Position numbers and translations under genes: made by a program | Notes under the pieces: model-generated | What the model saw: only the letters and a program-made list of their open reading frames with translations | What the model was told of the DNA's origin: nothing | Database searches by the model: none | Shown here: piece by piece, positions 7,179-13,759 of the stretch | How positions within the stretch are numbered: the first letter of the stretch is position 1 | How the letters are laid out: each line of letters begins with the position of its first letter | Assembly (NCBI GenBank): GCA_050693875.1 | Contig: JBOGWP010000093.1 | Location: 1-28,302, forward strand | DNA length: 28,302 nt | DNA from: JBOGWP01 sp050693875 | GTDB taxonomy: Bacteria; Actinomycetota; CADDZG01; JAHWKV01; JBOGWP01 | Direction of reading: 5' to 3'

Positions 7179-8158
7179 GCCGATCCTCCCGCCCTGGCCT
7201 CCACCTCGACGTCGAAGCGGAAGCGATCGCTCGGCTTTCCGTTGGATGAGGCCACGTCCTGCGCCTGGTGGGCGACGGCGTCTGCCTCGGCGTCGCTGGT
7301 GACCAAGGCAAGGTCGACGTGGGAGAGGCTCTGGCGAGCCAGCCCGACCAACACGTTGCCCGGTCCGACTTCTATGAACCGTCCCACCCCGTCACCCGCC
7401 ATCGCCCGCAGCGCGTCGGCAAAGCGCACCGGCCTAACGAGGGCGGTGGCGAGCAGCTTCGCGATCTCGTTTGGGTCGGTGTGCGTCGCGCCGTCGATCA
7501 CCGAGTAGAAACGGCACGTCGGCGAACGCAACTCGGCCTTCTCGATTGCGGCGACGAGCTCCCCGAGCGCGGGCTCCATCAACGGGCTGTGGCCCGCCAC
7601 GGGGACCTGCAGGCGGATCACCCGCACGGCTCCCGCCTGGCGGCATTCTTCGGCCGCCTCGGCAAGCCCCGCATCCGTTCCCGAGATCACCGACTGCTTC
7701 GGGCTGTTGTAGTTAGCCACCCAGACCCCCTCGATCCGCTCACAGATCTCCTCGATGCGGTCGGCGGCAAGCCCGAGCACCGCCGCCATTGCGCCGGGAT
7801 TGCGTCTCCCCGCCGCCGCCATCGCCCGCCCTCGTGCGTGGACGAGGCGGAGCCCGTCCTCGAAGGAGAGGGCGTCGGCGGCCGTGAGGGCAGCAAACTC
7901 CCCCAGGCTGTGGCCGACCACGGCGTCGGGCCGCTGCCCACGGGCAAGCAGGGCACGGGCCGCCCCGACGCAGGTGGTGTAGAGCACGGGCTGGAGGAGA
8001 TCGGCCGGCCACGACGTGACGGCGGGCGAGGTGCAGAGGCGCGCCAGATCGCGGCCGAGGATCGACTCTGCCTGCTCGAAGAGGTCCCCGCACGCCTCGA
8101 GCGAGGCGGCCATGCCTGCCCGCTGGGATCCTTGCCCGGGCAGCATCCAGGCGATCAC
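7175..8158 (-). CDS. fabD: Malonyl-CoA:ACP transacylase (FabD)
   Basis: A 327-residue acyltransferase. It loads malonyl from CoA onto ACP for the FAS II condensing enzymes. PGQGSQ (residues 7-12, oxyanion-hole Gln9), the nucleophile S84 in VGHSLGEF, R109 in VHARGR (malonyl carboxylate binding) and H190 in PVAGHSPLM are all visible. The GTG start at 8158 overlaps the sigma factor stop (GTGA) and gives the canonical VIAWMLPGQGSQ opening; the much longer open frame is out-of-frame reading of the sigma gene. A 20-residue tail exceeds the usual length. It is the first enzyme of the operon, coupled to the regulator ahead and the lipoyl-like protein behind. Confidence 0.95.
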   Translation of the reverse strand: MIAWMLPGQGSQRAGMAASLEACGDLFEQAESILGRDLARLCTSPAVTSWPADLLQPVLYTTCVGAARALLARGQRPDAVVGHSLGEFAALTAADALSFEDGLRLVHARGRAMAAAGRRNPGAMAAVLGLAADRIEEICERIEGVWVANYNSPKQSVISGTDAGLAEAAEECRQAGAVRVIRLQVPVAGHSPLMEPALGELVAAIEKAELRSPTCRFYSVIDGATHTDPNEIAKLLATALVRPVRFADALRAMAGDGVGRFIEVGPGNVLVGLARQSLSHVDLALVTSDAEADAVAHQAQDVASSNGKPSDRFRFDVEVEARAGGSA

Positions 8159-8826
8159 GAGACCTCCTTGCGCAGCTTGGCCACGGTGCGGTGCAGGAGC
8201 ACGCGGGCGGATGTCTCGGAGCGCCCGAGGGCCTCGGCAATCTCTGCGTGGGGAAGCTGCTCGACGAAGCGGAGGATCAGCGCCCGGCGGCGCTCCTCGG
8301 GGAGCCTGGCGATCGCAGCCAGGAGCGGCTCGAGCCGCTCCTCGAACAGGAGGCCCTTGCTGGGGTCCGAGCTCTCCCCATCGGCGGTGTCGGGCAGCTC
8401 CTCGATCGAGACCGTGGCGACGAACTTGCGAGCTCGGGCGTGGTTGATGGTTGCGTTGTGCGCGGCGGTGAACAGAAAGGAGGCCAGCTCGGGCGATCCT
8501 GCGTTCACCTTTTCGGGATCGAGGTGCTTGAGGGCGCTGGCGAAAACCTGAGCGGTAAGATCCTCGGCGTCGTGGTGGTTGCGCACGCGACGGAGGATGT
8601 AGGCGTGGACCCGCTTGATGTACTTGGAGTAAACCTCGTGGAAAGCCGTCTCGCTCCGCCCCGCGGCTCGACGAACCGTGTGTTCGCCCCATCCGGTGGC
8701 TCGCTGAACTTTTTCTTCACTCCAGTTGGCCGCTCGCCGAACTTTCTCTTCACTCCACCCCGCGGCGCGCTGAACTTTCTCCTCACTCCACGAGGTGGCG
8801 CGCTGGACTTTCCCTGGCTTTGGCAT
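8155..8826 (-). CDS. ECF-type sigma factor with five N-terminal 11-residue repeats, first gene of the fatty acid operon
   Basis: A 223-residue protein. Residues 6-60 are five tandem 11-residue repeats of the form KVQRAAGWSEE. Residues 61-106 match sigma-70 region 2 (HEVYSKYIKRVHAYILRRVR..DAEDLTAQVF) and residues 165-222 match region 4 (LPEERRRALILRFVEQLPHAEIAEALGRSETSARVLLHR). The two sigma regions and the size are those of ECF sigma factors, but the repeats are not a standard ECF part. The ATG has no Shine-Dalgarno sequence; a -10-like CTTAAC lies eight bases upstream, so the mRNA may be leaderless. The stop overlaps the fabD start. In Streptomyces the regulator fasR holds this position, so control of fatty acid synthesis is inferred. 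No anti-sigma gene is adjacent. Confidence 0.88.
   Translation of the reverse strand: MPKPGKVQRATSWSEEKVQRAAGWSEEKVRRAANWSEEKVQRATGWGEHTVRRAAGRSETAFHEVYSKYIKRVHAYILRRVRNHHDAEDLTAQVFASALKHLDPEKVNAGSPELASFLFTAAHNATINHARARKFVATVSIEELPDTADGESSDPSKGLLFEERLEPLLAAIARLPEERRRALILRFVEQLPHAEIAEALGRSETSARVLLHRTVAKLRKEVS
8647..8811 (-). repeat. Five in-frame 33-bp repeats encoding 11-residue units
   Basis: Five consecutive 33-base units encode residues 6-60 of the sigma factor. The units read KVQRATSWSEE, KVQRAAGWSEE, KVRRAANWSEE, KVQRATGWGEH and TVRRAAGRSET. The first two are most alike in DNA and the last is most diverged. The codons differ between units at third positions, so the protein pattern appears to be kept by selection rather than by recent duplication. 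Confidence 0.9.
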
Positions 8827-8859
8827 GTCAGAGGGTTAAGACACAGGTTGGGGCGAAGT

Positions 8860-8881
8860 GTTACCGGTTACGTGAGGTAAC
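8860..8881. promoter_or_regulatory. Candidate TetR operator between the sigma/fab operon and the tetR gene
   Basis: GTTACC (8860-8865) and GGTAAC (8876-8881) form an inverted repeat with a 10-base spacer, 22 bases in all, a usual size for a TetR site. GTTAC also recurs directly at 8867-8871. The site includes the GAGG ribosome binding site of the divergent tetR and lies about 35-55 bases upstream of the sigma start, where it could affect both directions. Confidence 0.5.
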
Positions 8882-8884
8882 TTT

Positions 8885-9577
8885 TTGGCCCAGACCCGCC
8901 TCACTCGTGAGGAGCGCCGGCAGCGCCTCCTCGATGCCGCCCGGCGCCTGTTCGGCGAGCGAGGGTATCGGCGCACCGAGGTCGAGCAGGTGGCGAAGGC
9001 GGCGGGCGTCACGAAGCCGATGCTCTACCGGCATTTCCCGGGTGGCAAGGCCGAAATCTTCCTGACGGTGCTCGACGAGCACCTGTCGGCGCTGGTTCGG
9101 GCCCTCTGGGAGGCCATGGCGTCCTCCGCCCGGCCCCGGCAGCGGCTCCACCATGGCCTGACCGCCTACCTCCGGTTCGCCGAGCAGAACCCCGAGGCGT
9201 TCCACCTGCTTGCCGACACGTCCGGGGACCTCGATCCGGGGGTGGGCGCGAGGCTCCGGGAGGTCCGGGGCACGATCGCTCGGGGCCTCGCCAATACGAT
9301 CGCCGACGTGATGCGGGGGGCCGGGCTGGCCGCCGACGGCGCTCCGGTCTATGCCTGGGCCCTCATGGGTGGGGTCGAGTCCGTGGTCGAGTGGTGGCTG
9401 GAGTCCGGGCGGACCCCGGACCGGGACGCCGTCATCGACTACCTGCTGGCATTCATCTGGCGAGGCTTCGACGGCTTGCCGCGCGACCCGGCGCGCTTCC
9501 ACCTTGCCGCGCAGGGCGGTGTCGGATCAGCTCCGACCGCGCCCGCCGAGCCGCGCTCCGACGACAGGCCCGCCTGA
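8885..9577 (+). CDS. TetR/AcrR-family transcriptional regulator
   Basis: A 230-residue one-component regulator. Residues 8-56 are the TetR helix-turn-helix (RQRLLDAARRLFGERGYRRTEVEQVAKAAGVTKPMLYRHFPGGKAEIF). The remaining all-helical part is the ligand and dimer domain, with a disordered Pro/Ala tail. The TTG start at 8885 is preceded by GAGG seven bases upstream. It is divergent from the fatty acid operon and shares a 58-base promoter region holding a 22-base inverted repeat, so it probably autoregulates and may control the operon. TetR-type regulators of lipid synthesis that sense acyl-CoA are known (FabR, FasR of Corynebacterium), but the effector here cannot be read from the sequence. Confidence 0.9.
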   Translation: MAQTRLTREERRQRLLDAARRLFGERGYRRTEVEQVAKAAGVTKPMLYRHFPGGKAEIFLTVLDEHLSALVRALWEAMASSARPRQRLHHGLTAYLRFAEQNPEAFHLLADTSGDLDPGVGARLREVRGTIARGLANTIADVMRGAGLAADGAPVYAWALMGGVESVVEWWLESGRTPDRDAVIDYLLAFIWRGFDGLPRDPARFHLAAQGGVGSAPTAPAEPRSDDRPA

Positions 9578-9705
9578 CCCGGTTCCTTCACGATTGCTCG
9601 GTTCCGGCCGCGCACCATGACGATTTGGGCACGGCACGTAAATTGAAAAAGGCGCATTCGTGCCCAACGTCCCGGCGACTCCGACTCTGCGCCCCGGCGC
9701 TCAAG

Positions 9706-9736
9706 TCTGTGGCTGCCTGACCCGAATCTGTAGCTG
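9706..9736 (+). repeat. Direct repeat 21 bp apart upstream of the riboswitch
   Basis: TCTGTGGCTG (9706-9715) and TCTGTAGCTG (9727-9736) differ at one base and start 21 bases apart, two helical turns. They lie just upstream of the riboswitch aptamer, in the expected promoter area. They could be an activator site or chance; the rest of 9578-9705 shows no gene. Confidence 0.35.
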
Positions 9737-9750
9737 TATTCCGTAAAAGA

Positions 9751-9848
9751 GGCCGATAAAGGCAAACCCTCGGAAACGGGGGGACGCAAAGCTACCAGGG
9801 TCTACGGTCCCGTCGGGCAGCGGGGCCACGACAGCCAGCTACCGAAGC
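9751..9848 (+). promoter_or_regulatory. Cyclic-di-GMP-I (GEMM-I) riboswitch aptamer
   Basis: The RNA matches the class I c-di-GMP aptamer in order: AAAGGCAAACC, a stem capped by a GAAA tetraloop (CCTCG-GAAA-CGGGG, 9768-9781), the hallmark GGGACGCAAAGC (9781-9792), a variable G+C-rich arm, then CAGCTACCGAAG matching the 3' end seen in the Vibrio Vc2 aptamer (GUUACCGA). The guanine of GGCAAACC that appears to correspond to the ligand-contacting G20 is retained, which favours c-di-GMP over the cGAMP-binding variant. It lies in the 5' leader of the secreted DUF1996 gene. Boundaries are approximate. Confidence 0.88.
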
Positions 9849-9863
9849 TTTCGGTGCCCTCGG

Positions 9864-9897
9864 GCATCGGCCGCCATCCGCGAAAGGAGGCCGATGC
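9864..9897 (+). promoter_or_regulatory. Riboswitch expression platform: stem that buries the start codon
   Basis: GCATCGGCC (9864-9872) is perfectly complementary to GGCCGATGC (9889-9897), which contains the last GG of the Shine-Dalgarno sequence AAAGGAGG (9883-9890) and the ATG at 9894. The 16-base loop holds the rest of the Shine-Dalgarno. Two small hairpins lie between aptamer and stem: ACCGAA-GCT-TTCGGT (9841-9855) and GCCC-TC-GGGC (9856-9865). The second competes with the masking stem for two bases, and the first overlaps the aptamer's 3' end. Translational control is therefore likely; the direction of the switch is unknown. Confidence 0.7.
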
Positions 9898-10766
9898 ACC
9901 GAGTTCGTGTTTCCCTCTCCGCGATCGTGACGGCCGGGTTGCTTGCCGCCCCGATGGGGGCTCCCGCCGAGGCCACGCACCTGCAGTTGAGCAACGCCAA
10001 CTTCCAGGCGCGCTGCGTGTACTCGCACGCCGCCGGCGACGATCCGATCGTCTTCCCCGGCCAGCCCGGGGCCGCACACCTGCACGACTTCTTCGGGTCG
10101 ACCGTGACCGACGCCTTCAGCTCCACGCAGGACTTCCGCGCCGGCGCGACCACCTGCGACGACCTGAAGCGCAAGGAGCCGGAGGACAAGTCGTCGTACT
10201 GGTCGCCGGCGATCCTGTATCACGGCAATGCCGTCAGGCCGACCATGATCGACGCCTATTACTACCTGCAGGGCAAGCACCCCGGGAACGTCCAGCCACC
10301 TCCGATGGGGCTTCGCATGATCGCCGGGAGCTCGAAGGCGACCGCGGCACAGAGCATCGACATCGTGCACTGGCAGTGCTTCACGAACGGCACCGACGCG
10401 ACGAAGAAATTCGTCCCGATCCCGGTGTGCAATCAGACCACCACCTCGTACGTGACCGTGCTCCTCGAGTTCCCGGACTGCTGGGATGGGATGAATCTCG
10501 ACTCTGCCGATCACAAGAGCCACATGGCATACTCGGGCGGCAGCCCCTCCGGAGGGCCGTCATGCCCTTCAACGCACCCGGTCGAGCTTCCCGGGCTCCG
10601 GATTCGGTACCGCTGGAAGGGCTTCCAGAATGCCGACGGCACCGCGACGCTCTCGTCCGGCGGCGTCTACTCCTTCCACGGCGACTTCTGGAACGCCTGG
10701 GGGGAGAGCCGCATCAAGTTCCTAGTGGACAGCTGCCTCAATGTCCCGAAGGACTGCAACCCGTAG
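9894..10766 (+). CDS. Secreted DUF1996 protein under c-di-GMP riboswitch control
   Basis: A 290-residue exported protein. Residues 1-27 are a signal peptide (MHRVRVSLSAIVTAGLLAAPMGAPAEA). The rest follows the DUF1996 pattern: an early CVYSHAAGDDPIVFPGQPGAAHLHDFFG segment with clustered histidines, SYWSPAILYHG, and a late cysteine-bearing DCWDGMNLDSADHKSHMAY. At least nine cysteines suggest disulfides outside the cell. DUF1996 occurs in fungi and actinobacteria and has no established biochemical function; a polysaccharide- or surface-related role is only a guess. AAAGGAGG lies three bases before the ATG, a short spacer. The riboswitch in its leader links it to c-di-GMP, which governs sessile/motile and developmental states. 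Confidence 0.88.
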   Translation: MHRVRVSLSAIVTAGLLAAPMGAPAEATHLQLSNANFQARCVYSHAAGDDPIVFPGQPGAAHLHDFFGSTVTDAFSSTQDFRAGATTCDDLKRKEPEDKSSYWSPAILYHGNAVRPTMIDAYYYLQGKHPGNVQPPPMGLRMIAGSSKATAAQSIDIVHWQCFTNGTDATKKFVPIPVCNQTTTSYVTVLLEFPDCWDGMNLDSADHKSHMAYSGGSPSGGPSCPSTHPVELPGLRIRYRWKGFQNADGTATLSSGGVYSFHGDFWNAWGESRIKFLVDSCLNVPKDCNP

Positions 10767-10818
10767 CCAGATTGTGCCCGCTCGGCCCACCAAGGGGGCC
10801 GATCTGAGCAGGATTTGA

Positions 10819-10852
10819 GACGGGGACCCGGGGAAACCTCTGGGTCCCCGTC
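10819..10852. terminator. Strong bidirectional hairpin between convergent genes
   Basis: GACGGGGACCC (10819-10829) pairs perfectly over 11 bases with GGGTCCCCGTC (10842-10852), with a 12-base loop. It lies about 50 bases past the DUF1996 stop and 130 bases from the converging transporter stop. It has no T-tract, so it is terminator-like, as is common in high-G+C genomes. I see no gene in the rest of 10767-10980. Confidence 0.6.
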
Positions 10853-10980
10853 GAGGTTGTGGACCTTTCTCTGCGAAGAGGTCGAACGGCGCTCTGGACG
10901 AGGCCATCTCTGCTCTGCTCAGGCTTCGATCCTTCGATTCGAGCGACGACGCATTCGTGAGGGTCGGTCCGGCATTGCAT

Positions 10981-12375
10981 TCAGTGCTCGACCGGCTCGA
11001 AATGCACCGTCACGCGTTCGACCTCGGGCCACGCCCGGTGCACGTCGTTCTCGATGCGTGTCGACGCGGCGTGGGCCTGGCTGACGAGCAGCCCCGCTGG
11101 GGCCTCGCAGTGCATCACCATCGACAACCCCTCGGTCGTGTCGGTCACCACCACCTCGTGACAGTTCTCGACTTCGGGCTGGCGCTCGGCGAGGTCACGG
11201 GCCCAGCCGACCAGCTCGTCGTGCTCGCTCGTGACGTCGGACCCGGTCGTAGCCGGCCGCTCGAGGGGCTCGAGGTGGGTGTCGACCCGGGCGACCCCGT
11301 CGATCCCGGCGCGGATCTCGTCCTCGAGCCGGTCGACGATTGCGTGGGCAATCGCGAGGGGCATCGAGCCGGGAAGCTTGGCGTGAAGGGAGATGTGGAG
11401 GCCGTCGGAGCGGCGGGCGACGAAGATGTTGTGGACCTGCCGCACCTCGGGATGGCGGGCCGACAGCGACATCACGCGCTCCGAGACGATCTGCTCGTCG
11501 GCGAGGGGCTCGACGTGAACCACGACATCGGCTCCCGGCTCGACCGCCCGGATCGCCTCCTCGATCCGCTCGGTGACGTCGTGCGCAGTCTCGAGCGGAA
11601 CGGTCCGCGAGACGCCGACCACGACGTCGGCCTGCGGCTGCCCCCCGGCGTAGCGGATTCGCACCCGGCGCACCTCCTCGACCCCGGCCACCGACCCGGT
11701 CGCTTCGGCGAGCCGCTCGGCGGCCCCTACGGGTGTGCGGTCCATCAGGACGTCGACGGCGCCGCGACCGACCCGTACCCCGGACCAGGCGACGTAGGCG
11801 GCGATCAGGAGGCCGGCCACCGCGTCTGCCGCCGTGAGCCCGAACCGGACCAGCACGAGGCTGGCGAGAACGCCGCTCGAGGTCAGGACGTCGGCGGAGA
11901 AGTTGACCGCATCCGCCTCGAGGGCCGGGCTTCGGTGCTGCCGGGCGGTGCGTCGCAGGATGCGGGCCCGGCTGAGGTCGACCACGATCGACACTGCCGC
12001 GGCTGCGAAGGTGTACCAGGCGGCCTCGACGCGGGGATCTCCCTGCCGGAGCCGCTGCACCGCCTCGAAGCCGATGATGATCGCCACGATCGCGAGCACC
12101 ACCGCCTGGACGAGCGCGGCGACGTTCTCCGCCTTTCCGTGCCCGTAGGGGTGGTCGGCGTCGGGGGGCCGGGCCGCGACGGTGACGGCGAGAAACGTGA
12201 GGGTGGTCATTGCCGCGTCCAGGCCCGAGTGGGTCGCCTCCGAAAGCAGCGCGAGGCTGCCCGACGCGAGACCGGCGCCGAGCTTGGCCGCGACCAGCCC
12301 CACCGCAGCGAGCAGCGAGACGAGCGCGACGCGGCGCACCTCCCACCGTCCGTTCGGAAGGGCGCCCGCCTCCAT
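10981..12375 (-). CDS. Cation diffusion facilitator transporter with three C-terminal cytoplasmic domains
   Basis: A 464-residue CDF-family metal/proton antiporter. Six hydrophobic segments span about 15-205. The TM2 site is HSGLD (H49xxxD53), followed by DADHPYGHGKAE (residues 72-83), typical of the CDF cytoplasmic loop. The TM5 site reads N158xxxD162 (ADAVNFSADVLTS) where zinc exporters have HxxxD, so specificity may differ. After the membrane part come three tandem ferredoxin-like dimerisation domains (about 216-290, 293-371 and 385-463), ending HVEPL, HLEPLE and HFEPVE; ordinary CDFs have one. The ATG at 12375 lies 11 bases after the upstream CDF stop; the open frame runs further upstream only as an out-of-frame shadow. 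The metal is not determined. Confidence 0.88.
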   Translation of the reverse strand: MEAGALPNGRWEVRRVALVSLLAAVGLVAAKLGAGLASGSLALLSEATHSGLDAAMTTLTFLAVTVAARPPDADHPYGHGKAENVAALVQAVVLAIVAIIIGFEAVQRLRQGDPRVEAAWYTFAAAAVSIVVDLSRARILRRTARQHRSPALEADAVNFSADVLTSSGVLASLVLVRFGLTAADAVAGLLIAAYVAWSGVRVGRGAVDVLMDRTPVGAAERLAEATGSVAGVEEVRRVRIRYAGGQPQADVVVGVSRTVPLETAHDVTERIEEAIRAVEPGADVVVHVEPLADEQIVSERVMSLSARHPEVRQVHNIFVARRSDGLHISLHAKLPGSMPLAIAHAIVDRLEDEIRAGIDGVARVDTHLEPLERPATTGSDVTSEHDELVGWARDLAERQPEVENCHEVVVTDTTEGLSMVMHCEAPAGLLVSQAHAASTRIENDVHRAWPEVERVTVHFEPVEH

Positions 12376-12386
12376 CCCGGGGTCGC

Positions 12387-13307
12387 CTAGGGGAGGCAGC
12401 GCGGGTCGCCCACGCAGTGGACGTCCTCGTCTTCCCAATCGGCTCGCTCGAGTTGCACCGTCACGTGCTCGATGCCGAATCGCTCCCCGAGGGTTTGGCG
12501 GATGGTGCCCAGTACGTCCTGGGTGCTCCACCCCTCCTCGACGACCGCATGGGCCGACAGGGCGACGAAGCGCGTGGTGAGGGTCCAGATGTGCAGGTCG
12601 TGAACTGAGCCGACGCCGTCGATGGCGAGCATGGTCGCGCGCACATGGCCGAGGTCGATATGCTGCGGCGTCGCCTCGAGCAGCACGTTGAGCGTGTGGC
12701 GGAGCAGCCGGAAGGCGGAGAATCCGATGAGCAGCGCGATCGCGGCGCTGGCAACGGGGTCGGCGAGCTCCCAGCGGGTGGTGAGGATCACCGCGGCGGC
12801 GAGGATCACCGCCACCGATCCGAGCGCGTCGGAGATCACGTGCAGGAAGGCGGCTCGCAGGTTCGGGCTCTCGCCGCGCCGGCTCCACAGGATCGCGGCC
12901 GCGGCCACGTTGACGAGCAAGCCGGCGACGGCCACCGAGAGCATGAGTCCGCCACGCACGTGGGGAGGATTGGTCAGCCGATGCAGCGCCTCCCAGACCA
13001 CGCCGACGGTGACGACAACGAGAAGGACTCCGTTCGCGAGGGCCGCGAGGATGTCGATGCGATACCAGCCGTAGGTCTTCTCGGGGGTGGCGGGACGCTC
13101 GGCGAAGCGCATCGCGACCAGGGCCAGTCCCAGGGCGGCGGCGTCGTGGAGCATGTGGCCGGCGTCGGCGAGCAGCGCCAGGCTTCCCGAGACGATTCCG
13201 GCGACCACCTCGACCAGCAGGAAACCGCCCGTGATCCCCAGAACCATCCCCAGGTCGCGCCTTCCGGCTGCGCGGCTGCGGCTGATCTGCTCGACGCTGG
13301 TCGCCAT
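12387..13307 (-). CDS. czcD: CzcD/ZitB-like cation efflux transporter
   Basis: A 306-residue CDF exporter, normal CzcD length. TM2 carries HMLHD (H51xxxD55) and TM5 carries HVISD (H156xxxD160), the paired zinc-site motifs of CzcD/ZitB proteins. HDLHIWTLTTRF in the cytoplasmic domain is the usual CzcD signature. It should export Zn2+ (also Co2+ or Cd2+) in exchange for protons. The C terminus HCVGDPRCLP adds a His and two Cys that could bind metal. The ATG at 13307 gives the usual length and has only a weak Shine-Dalgarno; longer frames continue into the intergenic region. It is followed 11 bases later by the second CDF, so the two are probably cotranscribed. Confidence 0.9.
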   Translation of the reverse strand: MATSVEQISRSRAAGRRDLGMVLGITGGFLLVEVVAGIVSGSLALLADAGHMLHDAAALGLALVAMRFAERPATPEKTYGWYRIDILAALANGVLLVVVTVGVVWEALHRLTNPPHVRGGLMLSVAVAGLLVNVAAAAILWSRRGESPNLRAAFLHVISDALGSVAVILAAAVILTTRWELADPVASAAIALLIGFSAFRLLRHTLNVLLEATPQHIDLGHVRATMLAIDGVGSVHDLHIWTLTTRFVALSAHAVVEEGWSTQDVLGTIRQTLGERFGIEHVTVQLERADWEDEDVHCVGDPRCLP

Positions 13308-13335
13308 GGCCCCATGATAGGCGGGGTAAGGAGTG

Positions 13336-13357
13336 CGAACGACGGGTTTGCCGTTCG
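13336..13357 (-). terminator. Hairpin between the cytochrome c and czcD genes
   Basis: CGAACG (13336-13341) pairs with CGTTCG (13352-13357). It lies 12 bases past the cytochrome c stop on the minus strand. It may split the metal block into two transcripts or only attenuate. No T-tract is seen. Confidence 0.35.
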
Positions 13358-13369
13358 ACGAGGATGCCG

Positions 13370-13759
13370 CTACTTCAGGCTCTGGATGTAGGCGACGAGC
13401 GCGCGGACCTCGTCGTCCGGCAGGGTGTTTGGCTTGATCACGGTCTCCATCAATCCGCGCCGGAAGCCCTTTACGGTCTTCGCGCTCGGGTCGAGCATCG
13501 ACTCGCGAAGGTACGCCTCGTCGGCGGGGACGGTCGTGCCGTCGTCGAGCTCGACCGGTGACCCGGCCAGGCCTTTCCAGGTGGGCCCCACCCCGCCGGA
13601 CCCGTCGATCGAGTGGCACGAGGCGCACGCTTTCTGCCGTCGCAGCGCCTCACCCTGCTGCACCAGGCTGTCCTTCGGGCTCGCCGTGGGCCCGCTTCCC
13701 CCACACGCCGCCAGCATCAGGGCGGCGAAGAGCGCCGCGCCCGTCCGGGCCCCGTTCAT
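13370..13759 (-). CDS. Lipoprotein monohaem cytochrome c
   Basis: A 129-residue exported electron carrier. The lipobox LAAC places lipidation at C19. The haem c motif is C45-A-S-C48-H49, and M88 in RESMLDP is the probable sixth ligand. The sequence pattern (GVGPTWKGLAGSPVEL.DGTTVPADEAYLRESMLDP ... VRALVAYIQSL) closely resembles the cytochrome c domain fused to CoxB in caa3-type oxidases. The ATG overlaps the ZIP-family stop (ATGA), so it belongs to the regulator-oxidase-ZIP run. It may pass electrons to or from the neighbouring multicopper oxidase, or feed a terminal oxidase; the sequence cannot decide. Confidence 0.9.
   Translation of the reverse strand: MNGARTGAALFAALMLAACGGSGPTASPKDSLVQQGEALRRQKACASCHSIDGSGGVGPTWKGLAGSPVELDDGTTVPADEAYLRESMLDPSAKTVKGFRRGLMETVIKPNTLPDDEVRALVAYIQSLK

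Noticed and set aside
7175..8692. A 505-codon version of FabD starting within the sigma gene
   Set aside because: The first 178 codons are an out-of-frame reading of the sigma factor. The GTG at 8158 gives the canonical FabD start and a GTGA overlap.
9752..9759. GCCGATAA, identical to the -10 consensus of flagellar sigma-28 promoters
   Set aside because: It forms the 5' edge of the riboswitch aptamer and has no TAAA-type -35 element at the right distance.
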